Below, piece by piece: positions 33,410 to 42,515 of a DNA stretch of 64,000 bases (the stretch's first letter is position 1; each line of letters starts with the position of its first letter). Location of the stretch: NCBI RefSeq assembly GCF_051912485.1, contig NZ_CP196822.1, forward strand, positions 3,162,001-3,226,000, given 5' to 3'. A program made the translations under genes and the position numbers. The notes below the pieces were generated by a model. It ran no database searches. It was not told the origin of the DNA and worked only from the letters and a program-made list of their open reading frames with translations. The DNA comes from Nitrobacter sp051912485. GTDB taxonomy: Bacteria; Pseudomonadota; Alphaproteobacteria; Rhizobiales; Xanthobacteraceae.

Positions 33410-36400
33410 GCGCGTACCTCCTCGGCAGCAGCGACCAGAGGCGGACGCTCCTCCCACTGGCCATTGTTGAATACGAAAGGCTTGTAGCCCTGAGTTGGGT
33501 CGATGACGATGGCGCGGATCCAGCCACCGAGCACCAGATTCTTGACCTTGACCACGCTTTGCAGCGCGCGCCCGGCAAAATCCAGCGGTGCCTCGATGAG
33601 GGCGATCATGCGCATGGGCTCGTGATAGGGCTGGCCCTCGCGCATCACCGTCTGCATCGGCAGGCCGGTACGCAGATCGCTCAGGTTACCGGTCATCACG
33701 CCGAAGCGCCCGGCCACATTGTGATAGGCCTTGCTGCCGCTGCCCATGCGGGCATTGTCCACGGTGGAGAAGAAGTGTTCGAGGTTGATCCACTCGCCCA
33801 CCACCACTGGCGCCGCCAACAGGTTTTCGAGCAAGCGCCCCTTGGGATCACAGCGCCAGTCGTACGACAGCAGGAAGGGACGCCCCTGCATGTCGGCACG
33901 CTCGCTGAGCGAGCGCCGGCCGACGATGCCATACACGTTCTTCGACAACCCCCACTCCGGCCGTACCTGCGCCCAGTCCACCGCCTGGCGGTGTGCCAGG
34001 CGCCAGGCCTCCGCCGGCTCCATCGCCTGCGCCTGCGGCAGAAGCTTGGGCATGCGCTCGGCCGCAGCTAGCTTGGACGCGGCGAGCAGGCCGTTGCGCA
34101 GACGATCCAGATAGACCAGGTGACGCGGCGGCAGCAGGTCGAGATCGGACAGCTCGATCGCATCGGTGGTGGTGACGTGCAGCGCCGGCAGAAACCAGGT
34201 GTCATCGGGAATGTTAATGCCCATGCCGCGCAGCCGCTCTCGTACCGCGGTCTTGTTGGCCATCTGCGCCAGCACCCGGGCATTGACCAGGCCGCTGCTG
34301 CCGCCGCAGGCGCCGCAGTCCAGCGCCGACTCGTAGGGGTTGTTCTCGGTTCGCCCGCTGTGGCCCACGATGAGCACGAAGCGCGAGAAGGTCTTGGTCA
34401 GCCCGATCATGGTCAGGGCCGTGTGCACGTAGTTGACCTGCTCGTCGAGCGAGTAGCCGATGCGCCCCAGCCGCACAAGCTGATGATTGGCGTAGTCGGC
34501 ATCGACGCGGTAGTCGTCGCGCAGCTTGTCGATGAACTCGGCCTCCTGCTTGTCCGGCACGCCGAAGTCCGTGCGCAGCCGCGTCGGCCCCTCGCGGTGG
34601 CGCAGCGCGGTTTCGCGCAGTTCGCGGATCATGTCGTCATCCACCCGCTCGCGCTCGATATGCAGCTCGGCATGCAGCGCCTTGGCGATCATCGCCCGCT
34701 GCAGCGTGCGGATGATGGAGTCGGCATGCTCGCGGGTAAGCTTGTCCACCAACAGGCGGGTGACGGGCTTTTCGGCATCGATGCGGCTGCGCCAGCGGCT
34801 GTAGCCCAGCGGCGCCAGGGTCTTGCCGAACAGGTCCAGCCCGAACAGCATGCCCACCGCCTCCACCGTGACATAGGGCGAGAGCACCGAGCTCTTGAGG
34901 TCGTGCAGCACATGGCCGAGGGTGCTGAAGAAATCTTCGTCATTGGGGTCTAGTGCGGCGGGCAGCTCCAGCACCAGGTTCTTGGGCGTGACCACCGCCG
35001 GACAGAAGTGACTCTCGCTGCCCTTACCGTAGCCGAGGAAACCCACAGGCACGCCGAAGAAGCCGGCGATGCCGAAGGTCTGGTAATCGCCCACCCGCTC
35101 CAGGTGGCGACGGATGGGCTCGGCGCGCACGTCGATGCAGAACCAGGCCTGCGCGAACGGCCGCTTGCCGGACGGCAGATCCTGCGGCACCTGCACCTGC
35201 GCGAGCAGCTGGTCGATAGACTGCGCCTCCATCGCCAGGGTCCACACCATGCCCTCCTGCGGCGCGAATTCCTGCAAGCCCTTCAACAGACCCGCGACGT
35301 CCTCCGGCGTCAGCACATCGAGCGCCGCGGTGGCATCCGCCGCGGTGGCCAGTTCGCGCAAGGCGGCAGCTTGTTCCTGTCCGAGTCGGACTTGCCACAA
35401 CGGCCAATAGCGCTGCAGCAGAGCCTCGCAGCGTTTGCCGCCACCGCGCGACAGCGTGTCGTCGATGCGCTGCGCCCAATCGGGCAACACCTCGCCGCTA
35501 TGCAGCGCGTTGCGCAGAAGGCATTCCGCGCCGCGTTCGTGCAACACGGCGTCGAGTTGCTCGCGCCGAATCGGTGTACGGCGATGGCGCGCACTTTCCT
35601 GCAGCAGCGCCAGCCCCACCACCAAGCGAATGGCCAGAACATCGACGACGTCGGCGGGGTAGCGCTGCGCCCAGTAGTAATGTTTGGCGGACGAACGCCA
35701 GCGCACAAAGCCGGTCCAGCCGTGCAGCCGGGTGAGCTCGCGGGTGAAATAGGCCGACCAGTCGTCCGCGTCGATGCCCATCTCCTCCATGACGTGCACC
35801 ACCGCGCTCTCGGCATCCTCCACCCGATCGAGGATGCGTCGTACGTGAAGCCCGCGCAGGAACATGCGCGCATTGCGCCGCGCGATCTCGCTCCAGGCGG
35901 CGAACAGGCCGCGCTCGCGTCCCGGCATGCGCCAGGAGGATTGGTCTTCGTCGAAAAAGTCGAGGCAGCTCTTGATGACCAGTTCATCAAGTTCGTCGGC
36001 CAACCGCGGACCCCACAGGGCGTCGACCGCCTCAGGCAGTGTGCGCGCGTGCAAGCGCCGCACCAGGTCGGGCAGCAACGCGGCAACGTCCACGGCCTGC
36101 GTGGAAGACGACTGGCCGTGCAGCGCGGCGTGGGCGTCCTGCGCCCGCACGCCCGGCACCACCACATCGCGGTCGTGCGCCAACTGCATCAGCGCACCCA
36201 ACCAGCGCGGCCAGTCGATGCCCGGCACCGCGGGCAAGGCCTGCGAGCGGCGCGCGAGCTCCTCGGAAATGGTGTCCTGCCGCACCTTCCCCTCGCGCTG
36301 CCAGTGCTGGTAGTTGCTGCGCGGCAGGAACATCCGCGCGTGGAACAGCTCCGCACCGCGGCGCACCGCTTGCTCGAAAGGCATGTGCTCGAGGCCGTAG

Positions 36401-36516
36401 AGCGGGTTGTGGTGAATGAAGTTGCGCATCGGCCAGAAAAACGGCACCGGCTCACCCGCCACGTAGGCGGTCGAGCGCACTCGCAGACGCCGTCCGAGGT
36501 TCAATGCATCCACCAT
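33406..36516 (-). CDS. dabA: DabA, zinc-dependent bicarbonate-accumulation subunit (UPF0753/DUF2309)
   Basis: The 1036-residue protein belongs to the DabA family. Zinc-site residues are visible as FCIDVRAE (Cys-x-Asp) and, later, VGHSGRTENNP with DCGACGG (His and Cys), as in a beta-carbonic-anhydrase-like site. DabA works with the membrane subunit DabB to hydrate CO2 vectorially and accumulate bicarbonate in the cytosol. I choose ATG 36516 (MVDALNLGRRLRV) because GGAGG lies 6 bases upstream, while the ATG at 36522 abuts it. The start overlaps the end of the upstream membrane gene. The protein is larger than the ~830-residue DabA of Halothiobacillus. Confidence 0.93.
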   Translation of the reverse strand: MVDALNLGRRLRVRSTAYVAGEPVPFFWPMRNFIHHNPLYGLEHMPFEQAVRRGAELFHARMFLPRSNYQHWQREGKVRQDTISEELARRSQALPAVPGIDWPRWLGALMQLAHDRDVVVPGVRAQDAHAALHGQSSSTQAVDVAALLPDLVRRLHARTLPEAVDALWGPRLADELDELVIKSCLDFFDEDQSSWRMPGRERGLFAAWSEIARRNARMFLRGLHVRRILDRVEDAESAVVHVMEEMGIDADDWSAYFTRELTRLHGWTGFVRWRSSAKHYYWAQRYPADVVDVLAIRLVVGLALLQESARHRRTPIRREQLDAVLHERGAECLLRNALHSGEVLPDWAQRIDDTLSRGGGKRCEALLQRYWPLWQVRLGQEQAAALRELATAADATAALDVLTPEDVAGLLKGLQEFAPQEGMVWTLAMEAQSIDQLLAQVQVPQDLPSGKRPFAQAWFCIDVRAEPIRRHLERVGDYQTFGIAGFFGVPVGFLGYGKGSESHFCPAVVTPKNLVLELPAALDPNDEDFFSTLGHVLHDLKSSVLSPYVTVEAVGMLFGLDLFGKTLAPLGYSRWRSRIDAEKPVTRLLVDKLTREHADSIIRTLQRAMIAKALHAELHIERERVDDDMIRELRETALRHREGPTRLRTDFGVPDKQEAEFIDKLRDDYRVDADYANHQLVRLGRIGYSLDEQVNYVHTALTMIGLTKTFSRFVLIVGHSGRTENNPYESALDCGACGGSSGLVNARVLAQMANKTAVRERLRGMGINIPDDTWFLPALHVTTTDAIELSDLDLLPPRHLVYLDRLRNGLLAASKLAAAERMPKLLPQAQAMEPAEAWRLAHRQAVDWAQVRPEWGLSKNVYGIVGRRSLSERADMQGRPFLLSYDWRCDPKGRLLENLLAAPVVVGEWINLEHFFSTVDNARMGSGSKAYHNVAGRFGVMTGNLSDLRTGLPMQTVMREGQPYHEPMRMIALIEAPLDFAGRALQSVVKVKNLVLGGWIRAIVIDPTQGYKPFVFNNGQWEERPPLVAAAEEVRA

Positions 36517-37259
36517 GACCATCCTCCGATCGAACCCAGCACCGCGGCGGCAGCGAGCGCCAGCCACAGAACGACGCCGATGCGCGACAGGTCAACCGCG
36601 CCCCTTGCGCGCGGCCATTCGTCGCCGAACAGGCCGTGCTGCCACAGCACCCCGGCCGCCCAGCTCCACAGAAGCCACACCGCGAGCACCACAGCCGCGA
36701 GACTCGCGGGAACCTGCTGCAGCACCGCGAGCATGGCGAAGAATCCCGGGAACGGCGGCGCCGCGAGTGCCGCGATCAGCGCCACCACAAACACTGCGGT
36801 CAGGCGGGGAAAGGCCGGGCCGATGCGTCCGCGCAGTCCGAGATATGCCCCTCCGAGGCGGCGGCTCAGGCTACAGCCGAGAATCATCAGCACCGCAGCG
36901 GGAATTGTCACCGCCAGGGCCACGAGCACGAGTATCACACCGCTCATGCCGTGCAGCCAGGCCAGCCACACCAGCGGCCAGGCCGAGGTAGCCTGCAGCC
37001 GCGCCCAGATAAGCACGTCCCGGACCGCGAGCAGCCGCCAAGCATAGAGCAGCGCGGTGAACGCCGCGAGGACCTGCAGCGCGGTAGCCAGCGGCGCGGG
37101 TGGCACTGTCGTCTGACCGAGCAGCAGTGCGCCCGCTACGGGTAGAGCCAGCAGCGCCGGGACACGCACCCAGACGGGCATCACCTGGAGCCCGGCGTTG
37201 AACAACAGGCTCAGGGGAAACAGCGGCAACAGGATCAAGGCAAGGAGCAGCGCAATCAT
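36501..37259 (-). CDS. Hydrophobic membrane protein between dabB and dabA
   Basis: The 252-residue protein has about seven hydrophobic helices and few charged residues. Its segments resemble the NuoM/Mrp-type antiporter family distantly (for example PPFPGFFAMLAVLQQVPASL and WLLWSWAAGVLWQ), which could make it an extra proton-channel or helper subunit of DabB. It starts 6 bases after the dabB stop and overlaps the dabA start, so all three are co-translated. I do not know a named function. Confidence 0.7.
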   Translation of the reverse strand: MIALLLALILLPLFPLSLLFNAGLQVMPVWVRVPALLALPVAGALLLGQTTVPPAPLATALQVLAAFTALLYAWRLLAVRDVLIWARLQATSAWPLVWLAWLHGMSGVILVLVALAVTIPAAVLMILGCSLSRRLGGAYLGLRGRIGPAFPRLTAVFVVALIAALAAPPFPGFFAMLAVLQQVPASLAAVVLAVWLLWSWAAGVLWQHGLFGDEWPRARGAVDLSRIGVVLWLALAAAAVLGSIGGWSWWMH

Positions 37260-37265
37260 GACGGT

Positions 37266-38963
37266 TCAGACCCAACGCAGCCAGATATTCACCCGCTTGC
37301 TTGCGGCCAGCGCGCCGCGGGCCAGCTGGGTGTAAACGTCGGACACGTAGAACTCTCGCGAAAACAGGGTGTAGAGATTGAGGTAGATGGAGTTCCACAG
37401 CGTGCCGGGCTTCCCCTCGAATTCGAGCGACTGGGCGTAAAAAGTCACCAGCCAGGCGCCGACCAGCACCACGGTGAGGAACACCACCAGGACGTCGAAA
37501 GCCAGAACATTGATGCCTGCTGCGGCATAGATGGCGTCGCGCAGCACCGGGTCCGGGTAGAGGAAGGTCTCGAACGCATGCGCGATCAGGGTGTAACCCA
37601 CCACCACGATGAAGAAAGACAGAAGGATCATGGTCAGCGAGCGCCAGGGGTTCTCGCTCGGAAGCTTGTGAATGGAGAAGAACACCTGCGCGCCAGTGAC
37701 CCAGCCGAAGAACAGCAGCACCACCGCGCCCTGCTTGTGGAAGAAGTCCTCAGCCACCACCCAGTGCGACAGGCCCAGCATCAGCGCCGGCACCAGCACA
37801 GTGATGAGCGCGGCCAACAGCCAGGGCACCTTCGCCGCACGCAGCGGACGGCGCTCGACCACGAAGGTGTAGATCTCGTCGGGGGGCACGCCATCGTCGC
37901 GGCGGGTGTCGCCGATCACATTGCCAGAGTTTAGAAACAGCGTTGCTTTGAACAGCCCGTGTGCGATGAGGTGATAGACGGCGAGCGAAAATGCGCCCAG
38001 CCCGCATTCCATGATCATGAAACCCATCTGCCCCATGGTGGAATAGCCCAGGGATTTTTTGACGTCGTTCTGCGTCAGCATCAGCGCCGAGCCGATCAGC
38101 GCCGTCACCACCCCGACGACGAAAGCCAGGTGCAGCGCATCGGGCGCGTGGATAAACACCGGAGCGAAGCGATTGAACAAGAATCCCCCGGCGTTGACGA
38201 TGCCCGCATGCATCAGCGCCGACACCGGCGTGGGGCCGTCCATGGTGTAAGGTAGCCAGGTGTGCAACAGGAACTGCGCCGAGCGGGCAAACGCCGCCAG
38301 CGCCAACAGCAGCGCCGCCAGCGGCACCACAGCCATCCCGCCGAGTTGCACGCCCGGATCGGCGCTAATCCGCGCGAACAGCTCCGGCAACTGCGCCGTG
38401 CCGTAGCCGTGCCACAACAGCAGCGCCGCGCCCACCAGCGGCAGATCGCCGACGCGATAGGTCAGGAACGTCCAGAAGGCATAGCGACCACTGGCCTTGC
38501 GGCTGGTGTCGAAGCCCAGCAGAAAGAACAACACGACCCCGATCAGGAACCAGGCGACCAGCAATGTGAGCAGATCGGCGGCGGTGACCATCAGCAGAAT
38601 CACGGCCGTCATCAGGTCCAGCAGGGCGAAAAACCGTGCGTAGCCGGGCTCGTCGGCCATATAGGGCAGCGAATAGACGTGCACCACCAGGCTGATAGCC
38701 GCCACCAGCACCGCCATCGCCACGGCGAGATGGTCGAGCAGCAAAGCCACAGGCCCGAGTTGCGCCAGCGCCACGGCGTCCTGTGGCGCCCGCAGCACCG
38801 CAACCAGCAACGCCACTGCGACCGCACAGGTGGCAACGAGCATGGCCACGCTGACACGCCCCGCCTTTGCCTGCCGGCCGGCTCCAGCCAGCGGGGCGAC
38901 GATCGCCGATAGCGCCGGCAGCGCCGGCAACACCACGAGACACCAAGAGACCCACTGGTCCAC
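37266..38963 (-). CDS. dabB: DabB, NuoL/Mrp-type proton-conducting subunit
   Basis: The 565-residue protein is a NuoL/NuoM-type antiporter homologue with ~14 membrane helices. Conserved features are the SAQFLLHTWLPYTMDGPTPVSALMHAG region, NDVKKSLGYSTMGQMGFM and AHGLFKATLFLNSG, with the Lys, Glu and His residues that carry protons in complex I. Coupled to DabA, it is thought to power bicarbonate accumulation with the proton gradient. I choose GTG 38963, because GAGGAG lies 8 bases upstream; codons before it look non-coding. The gene heads the operon dabB - membrane gene - dabA - PII-like gene. Confidence 0.92.
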   Translation of the reverse strand: MDQWVSWCLVVLPALPALSAIVAPLAGAGRQAKAGRVSVAMLVATCAVAVALLVAVLRAPQDAVALAQLGPVALLLDHLAVAMAVLVAAISLVVHVYSLPYMADEPGYARFFALLDLMTAVILLMVTAADLLTLLVAWFLIGVVLFFLLGFDTSRKASGRYAFWTFLTYRVGDLPLVGAALLLWHGYGTAQLPELFARISADPGVQLGGMAVVPLAALLLALAAFARSAQFLLHTWLPYTMDGPTPVSALMHAGIVNAGGFLFNRFAPVFIHAPDALHLAFVVGVVTALIGSALMLTQNDVKKSLGYSTMGQMGFMIMECGLGAFSLAVYHLIAHGLFKATLFLNSGNVIGDTRRDDGVPPDEIYTFVVERRPLRAAKVPWLLAALITVLVPALMLGLSHWVVAEDFFHKQGAVVLLFFGWVTGAQVFFSIHKLPSENPWRSLTMILLSFFIVVVGYTLIAHAFETFLYPDPVLRDAIYAAAGINVLAFDVLVVFLTVVLVGAWLVTFYAQSLEFEGKPGTLWNSIYLNLYTLFSREFYVSDVYTQLARGALAASKRVNIWLRWV

Positions 38964-39091
38964 GGCAGACACTCCTCGCTCGATCGGGATGGCACAATGC
39001 CGAACGGAATGGCATAATGCGGAAGACGATGCCGAAGCGGCCAAGGTCCGCCAGCCGCAGCTGGCCGACGGCGACCGGCCTTAACATCATA

Positions 39092-39138
39092 AGGGATCGA
39101 CTGAATAAGGAAAAATTTGAATTGCTTATTCAATCCCT
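39092..39138. promoter_or_regulatory. Inverted-repeat operator candidate upstream of dabB
   Basis: The arms TGAATAAG (39102-39109) and CTTATTCA (39125-39132) are perfect complements, and outer AGGGAT (39092-39097) and ATCCCT (39133-39138) extend the dyad. It lies in the AT-rich gap between dabB (minus) and the hypothetical at 39205 (plus), so it could control both. A second CbbR site or another LysR-type operator is plausible. Confidence 0.45.
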
Positions 39139-39204
39139 AAGACAAACTGATACTTCCCTGGCGACCGCTGCTCTGCAAACTCGTTTTCATCCGAGTGCCC
39201 TCCC

Positions 39205-39498
39205 ATGAACAAATACGTCGGACTTGATCAAGACAGGCACGGCATCACCCAGCTCGGGCGCCTCGTGCTCGATGCGCGGGTGTTCGGTCTCATCCCCGAT
39301 ACGCAGGACTGCGCGGGTTGGAGCGTCGGCCAGATGCAGGTGCTGATGGGCAAGGTGGATCAGCTCTGGGATCAGTACGGCAACGTGCCCAGCGCGCTAC
39401 CGCCGGAGCTGGCTGAGCGCCACAACCGCGTCTATGCCGAGGCCATCACCCGCGCCAAGACGCGTGGCTGGGACGCCGAGTTGTCGGAGAATGAATAG
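39205..39498 (+). CDS. Hypothetical protein divergent from dabB
   Basis: The 97-residue protein (MNKYVGLDQDRHGITQLGRL ... LPPELAERHNRVYAEAITRA) is soluble, acidic at the end, with no signal or membrane segment. A Trp-rich centre (GWSVGQMQVLMGKVDQLWDQ) and C-terminal helix are clear. I do not recognise the family. Its divergent position next to the dab operon, with a shared inverted repeat, suggests it belongs to the CO2-concentrating set. Confidence 0.7.
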   Translation: MNKYVGLDQDRHGITQLGRLVLDARVFGLIPDTQDCAGWSVGQMQVLMGKVDQLWDQYGNVPSALPPELAERHNRVYAEAITRAKTRGWDAELSENE

Positions 39499-39544
39499 AG
39501 CGCCGGCAGCGGCGAGTCCAAGTCCGCCATCACGCTGATTACGG

Positions 39545-39883
39545 TTAGCCCGGAGACCAATCAGACGTTCCGCGAGGATACGCCTTAGCCCATGCTTGTA
39601 CTTCCTCGGTTGGGATAACGAGCGTTGATTGACCGCTCGGGGCATACCAGCTTTTTCCGCTCTTCATGCAAAACGCCGCGCCGGTCCACACAACGTCGTC
39701 GGTCAAATAGACACGTCCGATTTCGGGCTTGATCTCGCTTACAGTCGTGATCTTGATTTCGAGACGTCCATGCTGCGCGCTTCTGGTAGCTGCCAGATCG
39801 CCTTCCTTGACGTTGCGATAGTAACTTTCAAGCTCTTCCGCAGTTTGACCATGGCTTGGATCGCCGTAAGGAAGTTTACTCAT
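39545..39883 (-). CDS. Hypothetical protein
   Basis: The 112-residue protein (MSKLPYGDPSHGQTAEELES ... ) is preceded by GAGGACTACTG before ATG 39883. It appears soluble with beta-rich segments (LEIKITTVSEIKPEIGRVYL, SGKSWYAPSGQSTLVI). I do not recognise a family. Its end lies only 46 bases from the divergent carboxysome-side hypothetical's stop, and DyP peroxidase lies on the other side on the same strand. Confidence 0.6.
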   Translation of the reverse strand: MSKLPYGDPSHGQTAEELESYYRNVKEGDLAATRSAQHGRLEIKITTVSEIKPEIGRVYLTDDVVWTGAAFCMKSGKSWYAPSGQSTLVIPTEEVQAWAKAYPRGTSDWSPG

Positions 39884-39934
39884 CAGTAGTCCTCGAAAGG
39901 TTTGGCCTTATGCATGCTGAACGACTCCTAGATG

Positions 39935-40948
39935 TCATGCCTTATCTAACGTCGTGAGCTTCTCCTGCGCTGTCTGAACAAGCGTTTGCAGCGTCGGACG
40001 AGTCGGAGCGAAGAACGTTGTGCCGGTGTGCGGCGTCGAGAAATCGAGCAGGCGATCGTAAGCGCCTGGCGGGTCGCCTGCATACATCCGTTGCAGCATC
40101 TTCTCGATCACCCAGAGGTATCGGGAATAGCCAATAAAATAAGTGCCGAACTCTCTCTGCCCTGGGCGACCGAATGGCATGTTGTCGCGCAATATGTCGC
40201 ATTCGTTGCCGTCGGCATCCACGATGGTGGCGAGTGACTTGTGCGATTTGCGCGGCGCGTCGTCGTCATTGATTTCAATGTCGTCGTCATTGATTTCAAT
40301 ATTGTCTATTTTCGTGCGACCGATGATCTCCTCCTGGAGAGGCGTTGGAATTCGCGTCCACGCGCTGAGATCGTGCAGATACTTCTGAACGACGACATAG
40401 CTGCCTCCGACGAAGTCAGGATCTTCCTCGCCGACAAGCGCCGAAGCGGGCAAAGCGAGGCCGGTCGGATTAGCCGTGCCGTCGATAAAGCCCAGAAGGT
40501 CACGCGCATCGAAATAGCGGAAGCCTGAAACTTCGTCGACGACGGTCACGCCGGCGCCAAGACTGTCGAGCAGAATGCGTTCAAATTCAAAGCACAGATC
40601 GGGACGTTCAGATCGGATATGGAAAAGGAGATCACCCGGCGTTGACGGCGCCGCACGGACCACTCCCTCGATCCGCGCAAATGGTCTCAGTTCTTGTGGT
40701 CGTTTGTCGAAATGAAAACGATCCCAGAGATCGCGACCGATTCCGACGATGCACGACAGCCGGGCGGACAGATCGCGAAACCCAACAGTCTTGATAAGAT
40801 CATCAAGTCCATCGAGCGCGGAGCAGACCTTTGCGAGAGCGGTTTGTTCGCTCGCGACAGTGACCACCAGAAAGACGGCTGCCCGCGACAGCGGCGCGTC
40901 GATGCTCTGTGCGTCGATCGGAACTCTGTCCCAATTCTTCTCTGACAT
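39935..40948 (-). CDS. DyP-type heme peroxidase
   Basis: The 337-residue protein has the DyP motif GFIDGT (residues 153-158, distal Asp156), the proximal His in KSHKSL (His236) and the C-terminal FGTYFIGYSR and PFGRPGQRE regions. DyP enzymes use H2O2 on dyes, phenolics or in encapsulin cargo roles. ATG 40948 is chosen since GGAG lies 7 bases upstream. Odd: a tandem repeat of seven residues (IEINDDD twice, residues 217-230) just before the proximal His, from a 21-bp DNA duplication at 40259-40300. No encapsulin gene is adjacent. Confidence 0.9.
   Translation of the reverse strand: MSEKNWDRVPIDAQSIDAPLSRAAVFLVVTVASEQTALAKVCSALDGLDDLIKTVGFRDLSARLSCIVGIGRDLWDRFHFDKRPQELRPFARIEGVVRAAPSTPGDLLFHIRSERPDLCFEFERILLDSLGAGVTVVDEVSGFRYFDARDLLGFIDGTANPTGLALPASALVGEEDPDFVGGSYVVVQKYLHDLSAWTRIPTPLQEEIIGRTKIDNIEINDDDIEINDDDAPRKSHKSLATIVDADGNECDILRDNMPFGRPGQREFGTYFIGYSRYLWVIEKMLQRMYAGDPPGAYDRLLDFSTPHTGTTFFAPTRPTLQTLVQTAQEKLTTLDKA
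40259..40300. repeat. 21-bp perfect tandem duplication inside the DyP gene
   Basis: Two identical copies of a 21-base unit (starts GTCGTCGTCATTGATTTC) at 40259-40279 and 40280-40300 add seven residues without breaking the frame. Confidence 0.85.
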
Positions 40949-41099
40949 TCCATCGCTCCGTCCAGGCAAAGCTGAAGGGCTATAGCGTAAACACGGTTCT
41001 CATCGCTATCCCGCACGACCCGTCATAGGGGCAAACGTATCCCGCGGATTGACTCTGAATAGTCGTCCGCATGGCCCGGAAACAGCGTTTGAAAGAAAA

Positions 41100-41176
41100 T
41101 GGCGTCCCGGAAGGGAGTCGAACCCCTGACCCCAGGTTTAGGAAACCTGTGCTCTATCCAGCTGAGCTACCGGGAC
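41100..41176 (-). tRNA. tRNA-Arg (anticodon CCT)
   Basis: On the minus strand the gene starts GTCCCGGTAGCTCAGCTGG, has anticodon loop TTCCTAA (anticodon CCT, reading AGG), a T arm with GGGTTCGACTCCC and an encoded CCA at 41100-41102. Acceptor arms pair fully. Confidence 0.97.
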
Positions 41177-41539
41177 TGAGCGCCATCCCCGCTCCTTATC
41201 CGGTACTCGGGCGCGTCGGGCAAGCCCCAAGCAGATGATCTGAATATGATCCCGAAACGCATTTTGGGTATCAAGCGCATCCGATTGGACCCTAATCGCG
41301 CTTCGCCGGCCCGATTCCCTGCGACAGATGCGGCACCGCGAAAAAGTCCGTACCGACATGATGTCGGGATCACGAGCCCTGCGCTCCTAACTGCGGGGCC
41401 CCTCATTCATTCCTCAGTCATTTTCGTTTCAATAACAGAATGGAGCGGCGGCGCCTCATGCCCGCCAGATGTGCCTTGTGACCGTCATGTGGCGACGTTA
41501 TCTTTCGCCACGGGGCTGGAGCGTAATCAGGAGACGATC
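41177..41539. other. Intergenic region between tRNA-Arg and the DUF937 gene
   Basis: An open plus-strand frame enters the DUF937 gene from 41246, but its translation upstream of MGLLDILNG at 41540 is not family-like. Nothing else is supported; the promoter of the DUF937 gene should lie here. Confidence 0.5.
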
Positions 41540-42142
41540 ATGGGTTTGCTCGACATCCTCAACGGAATGCAAAACGGCCCGCGCGGTCCAAGCGAGCCCA
41601 GTGCGCAAAGCGAAAGCGGCGGCATGTCGCCGATGACATTGGCGATCCTCGCCTTGCTGGGCTACAAGGCGCTGAAACATTTCACCGGAAGCCATCCTGA
41701 AGCCAGCCCGTCCGCCCCGGCTCCCGCGCCCGGTCGCACGATCAATGCCGGCCCGCCCGGAGGCACAATCAATGCCGGTCTGCCCGGTAGCGGAGGCGGC
41801 CTCGGTGACTTGCTCAAGGGCGGGCTTGGCGGCCTGCTGGCGGGCGGTGCAGCCGGAAGCATTCTGAGCGGCGGCCTCGGTGACCTGTTGAATCAGCTTC
41901 AGAACAAAGGCCATGGCGAGACTGCCAATTCCTGGGTCAGTCCCGGACCAAACAAGCAGATCGCGCCGCGCGACCTCGCCGACGCGCTGGGTGCCGACCA
42001 GATCAACGCCCTGACAGCGCAGACCGGGCTGTCGCGGGAGGAGTTGCTCGCCGGATTGAGTCAGCATCTGCCCAACGTCGTGAACCATCTAACACCGGAC
42101 GGGCGCCTGCCGACCGAAAGTGAACTGTCGCGGATGCTTTGA
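41540..42142 (+). CDS. DUF937/YidB-family protein
   Basis: The 200-residue protein starts MGLLDILNGMQNG at ATG 41540, preceded by AGGAGACGATC. It has a Gly-rich centre (GGLGDLLKGGLGGLLAGG) and a C-terminal helical domain (IAPRDLADALGADQINALTAQTG), both typical of the YidB (DUF937) family, whose role is unknown. It is followed by a GlsB/YeaQ stress-type membrane gene on the same strand. Confidence 0.85.
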   Translation: MGLLDILNGMQNGPRGPSEPSAQSESGGMSPMTLAILALLGYKALKHFTGSHPEASPSAPAPAPGRTINAGPPGGTINAGLPGSGGGLGDLLKGGLGGLLAGGAAGSILSGGLGDLLNQLQNKGHGETANSWVSPGPNKQIAPRDLADALGADQINALTAQTGLSREELLAGLSQHLPNVVNHLTPDGRLPTESELSRML

Positions 42143-42236
42143 TGGAATTGCTGCCCACCGCGGGATCAGCCGCCTGAACTGGCCGATCTCGCGGAGACTT
42201 TAATGTCACGATTATTCTGAGGAAGGACTTTTCGTC

Positions 42237-42515
42237 ATGAGCGGCATTCTCTGGATTATCCTCGTCGGTTTCGTCGCAGGGGTCATCGCGCGGTTCCTGT
42301 CCCCCGGACCGAACAAGCCAAGCGGGTTCATCCTCACCACTGTCCTCGGCGTTGCCGGCGCATTCCTGGCTACGTTCATTGGGCAGTCGATCGGCCACTA
42401 CAGCCCCAATCAAGGCGCCGGGTTCATCACATCGACCATCGGCGCGCTTATAGTGCTGTTCATCTGGAACAGGCTGGTTGCACGCGGCGTGATTTCCGAT
42501 CCCGGATCGAAATAA
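42237..42515 (+). CDS. GlsB/YeaQ/YmgE-family small membrane protein
   Basis: The 92-residue protein has the Gly-rich helices typical of transglycosylase-associated (PF04226) stress proteins: ILWIILVGFVAGVIARFLSPG, then TTVLGVAGAFLATFIGQSIG and STIGALIVLFIWNRLV. The start ATG 42237 is preceded by GAGGAAGG. The family is induced by stress in several bacteria, but its activity is unknown. Confidence 0.88.
   Translation: MSGILWIILVGFVAGVIARFLSPGPNKPSGFILTTVLGVAGAFLATFIGQSIGHYSPNQGAGFITSTIGALIVLFIWNRLVARGVISDPGSK

Noticed and set aside
35008..37047. Long open frame (679 codons) on the plus strand opposite dabA
   Set aside because: It is a GC-rich shadow of dabA: Arg/His/Gln-rich, without family features, and lies exactly antisense to a clear gene.
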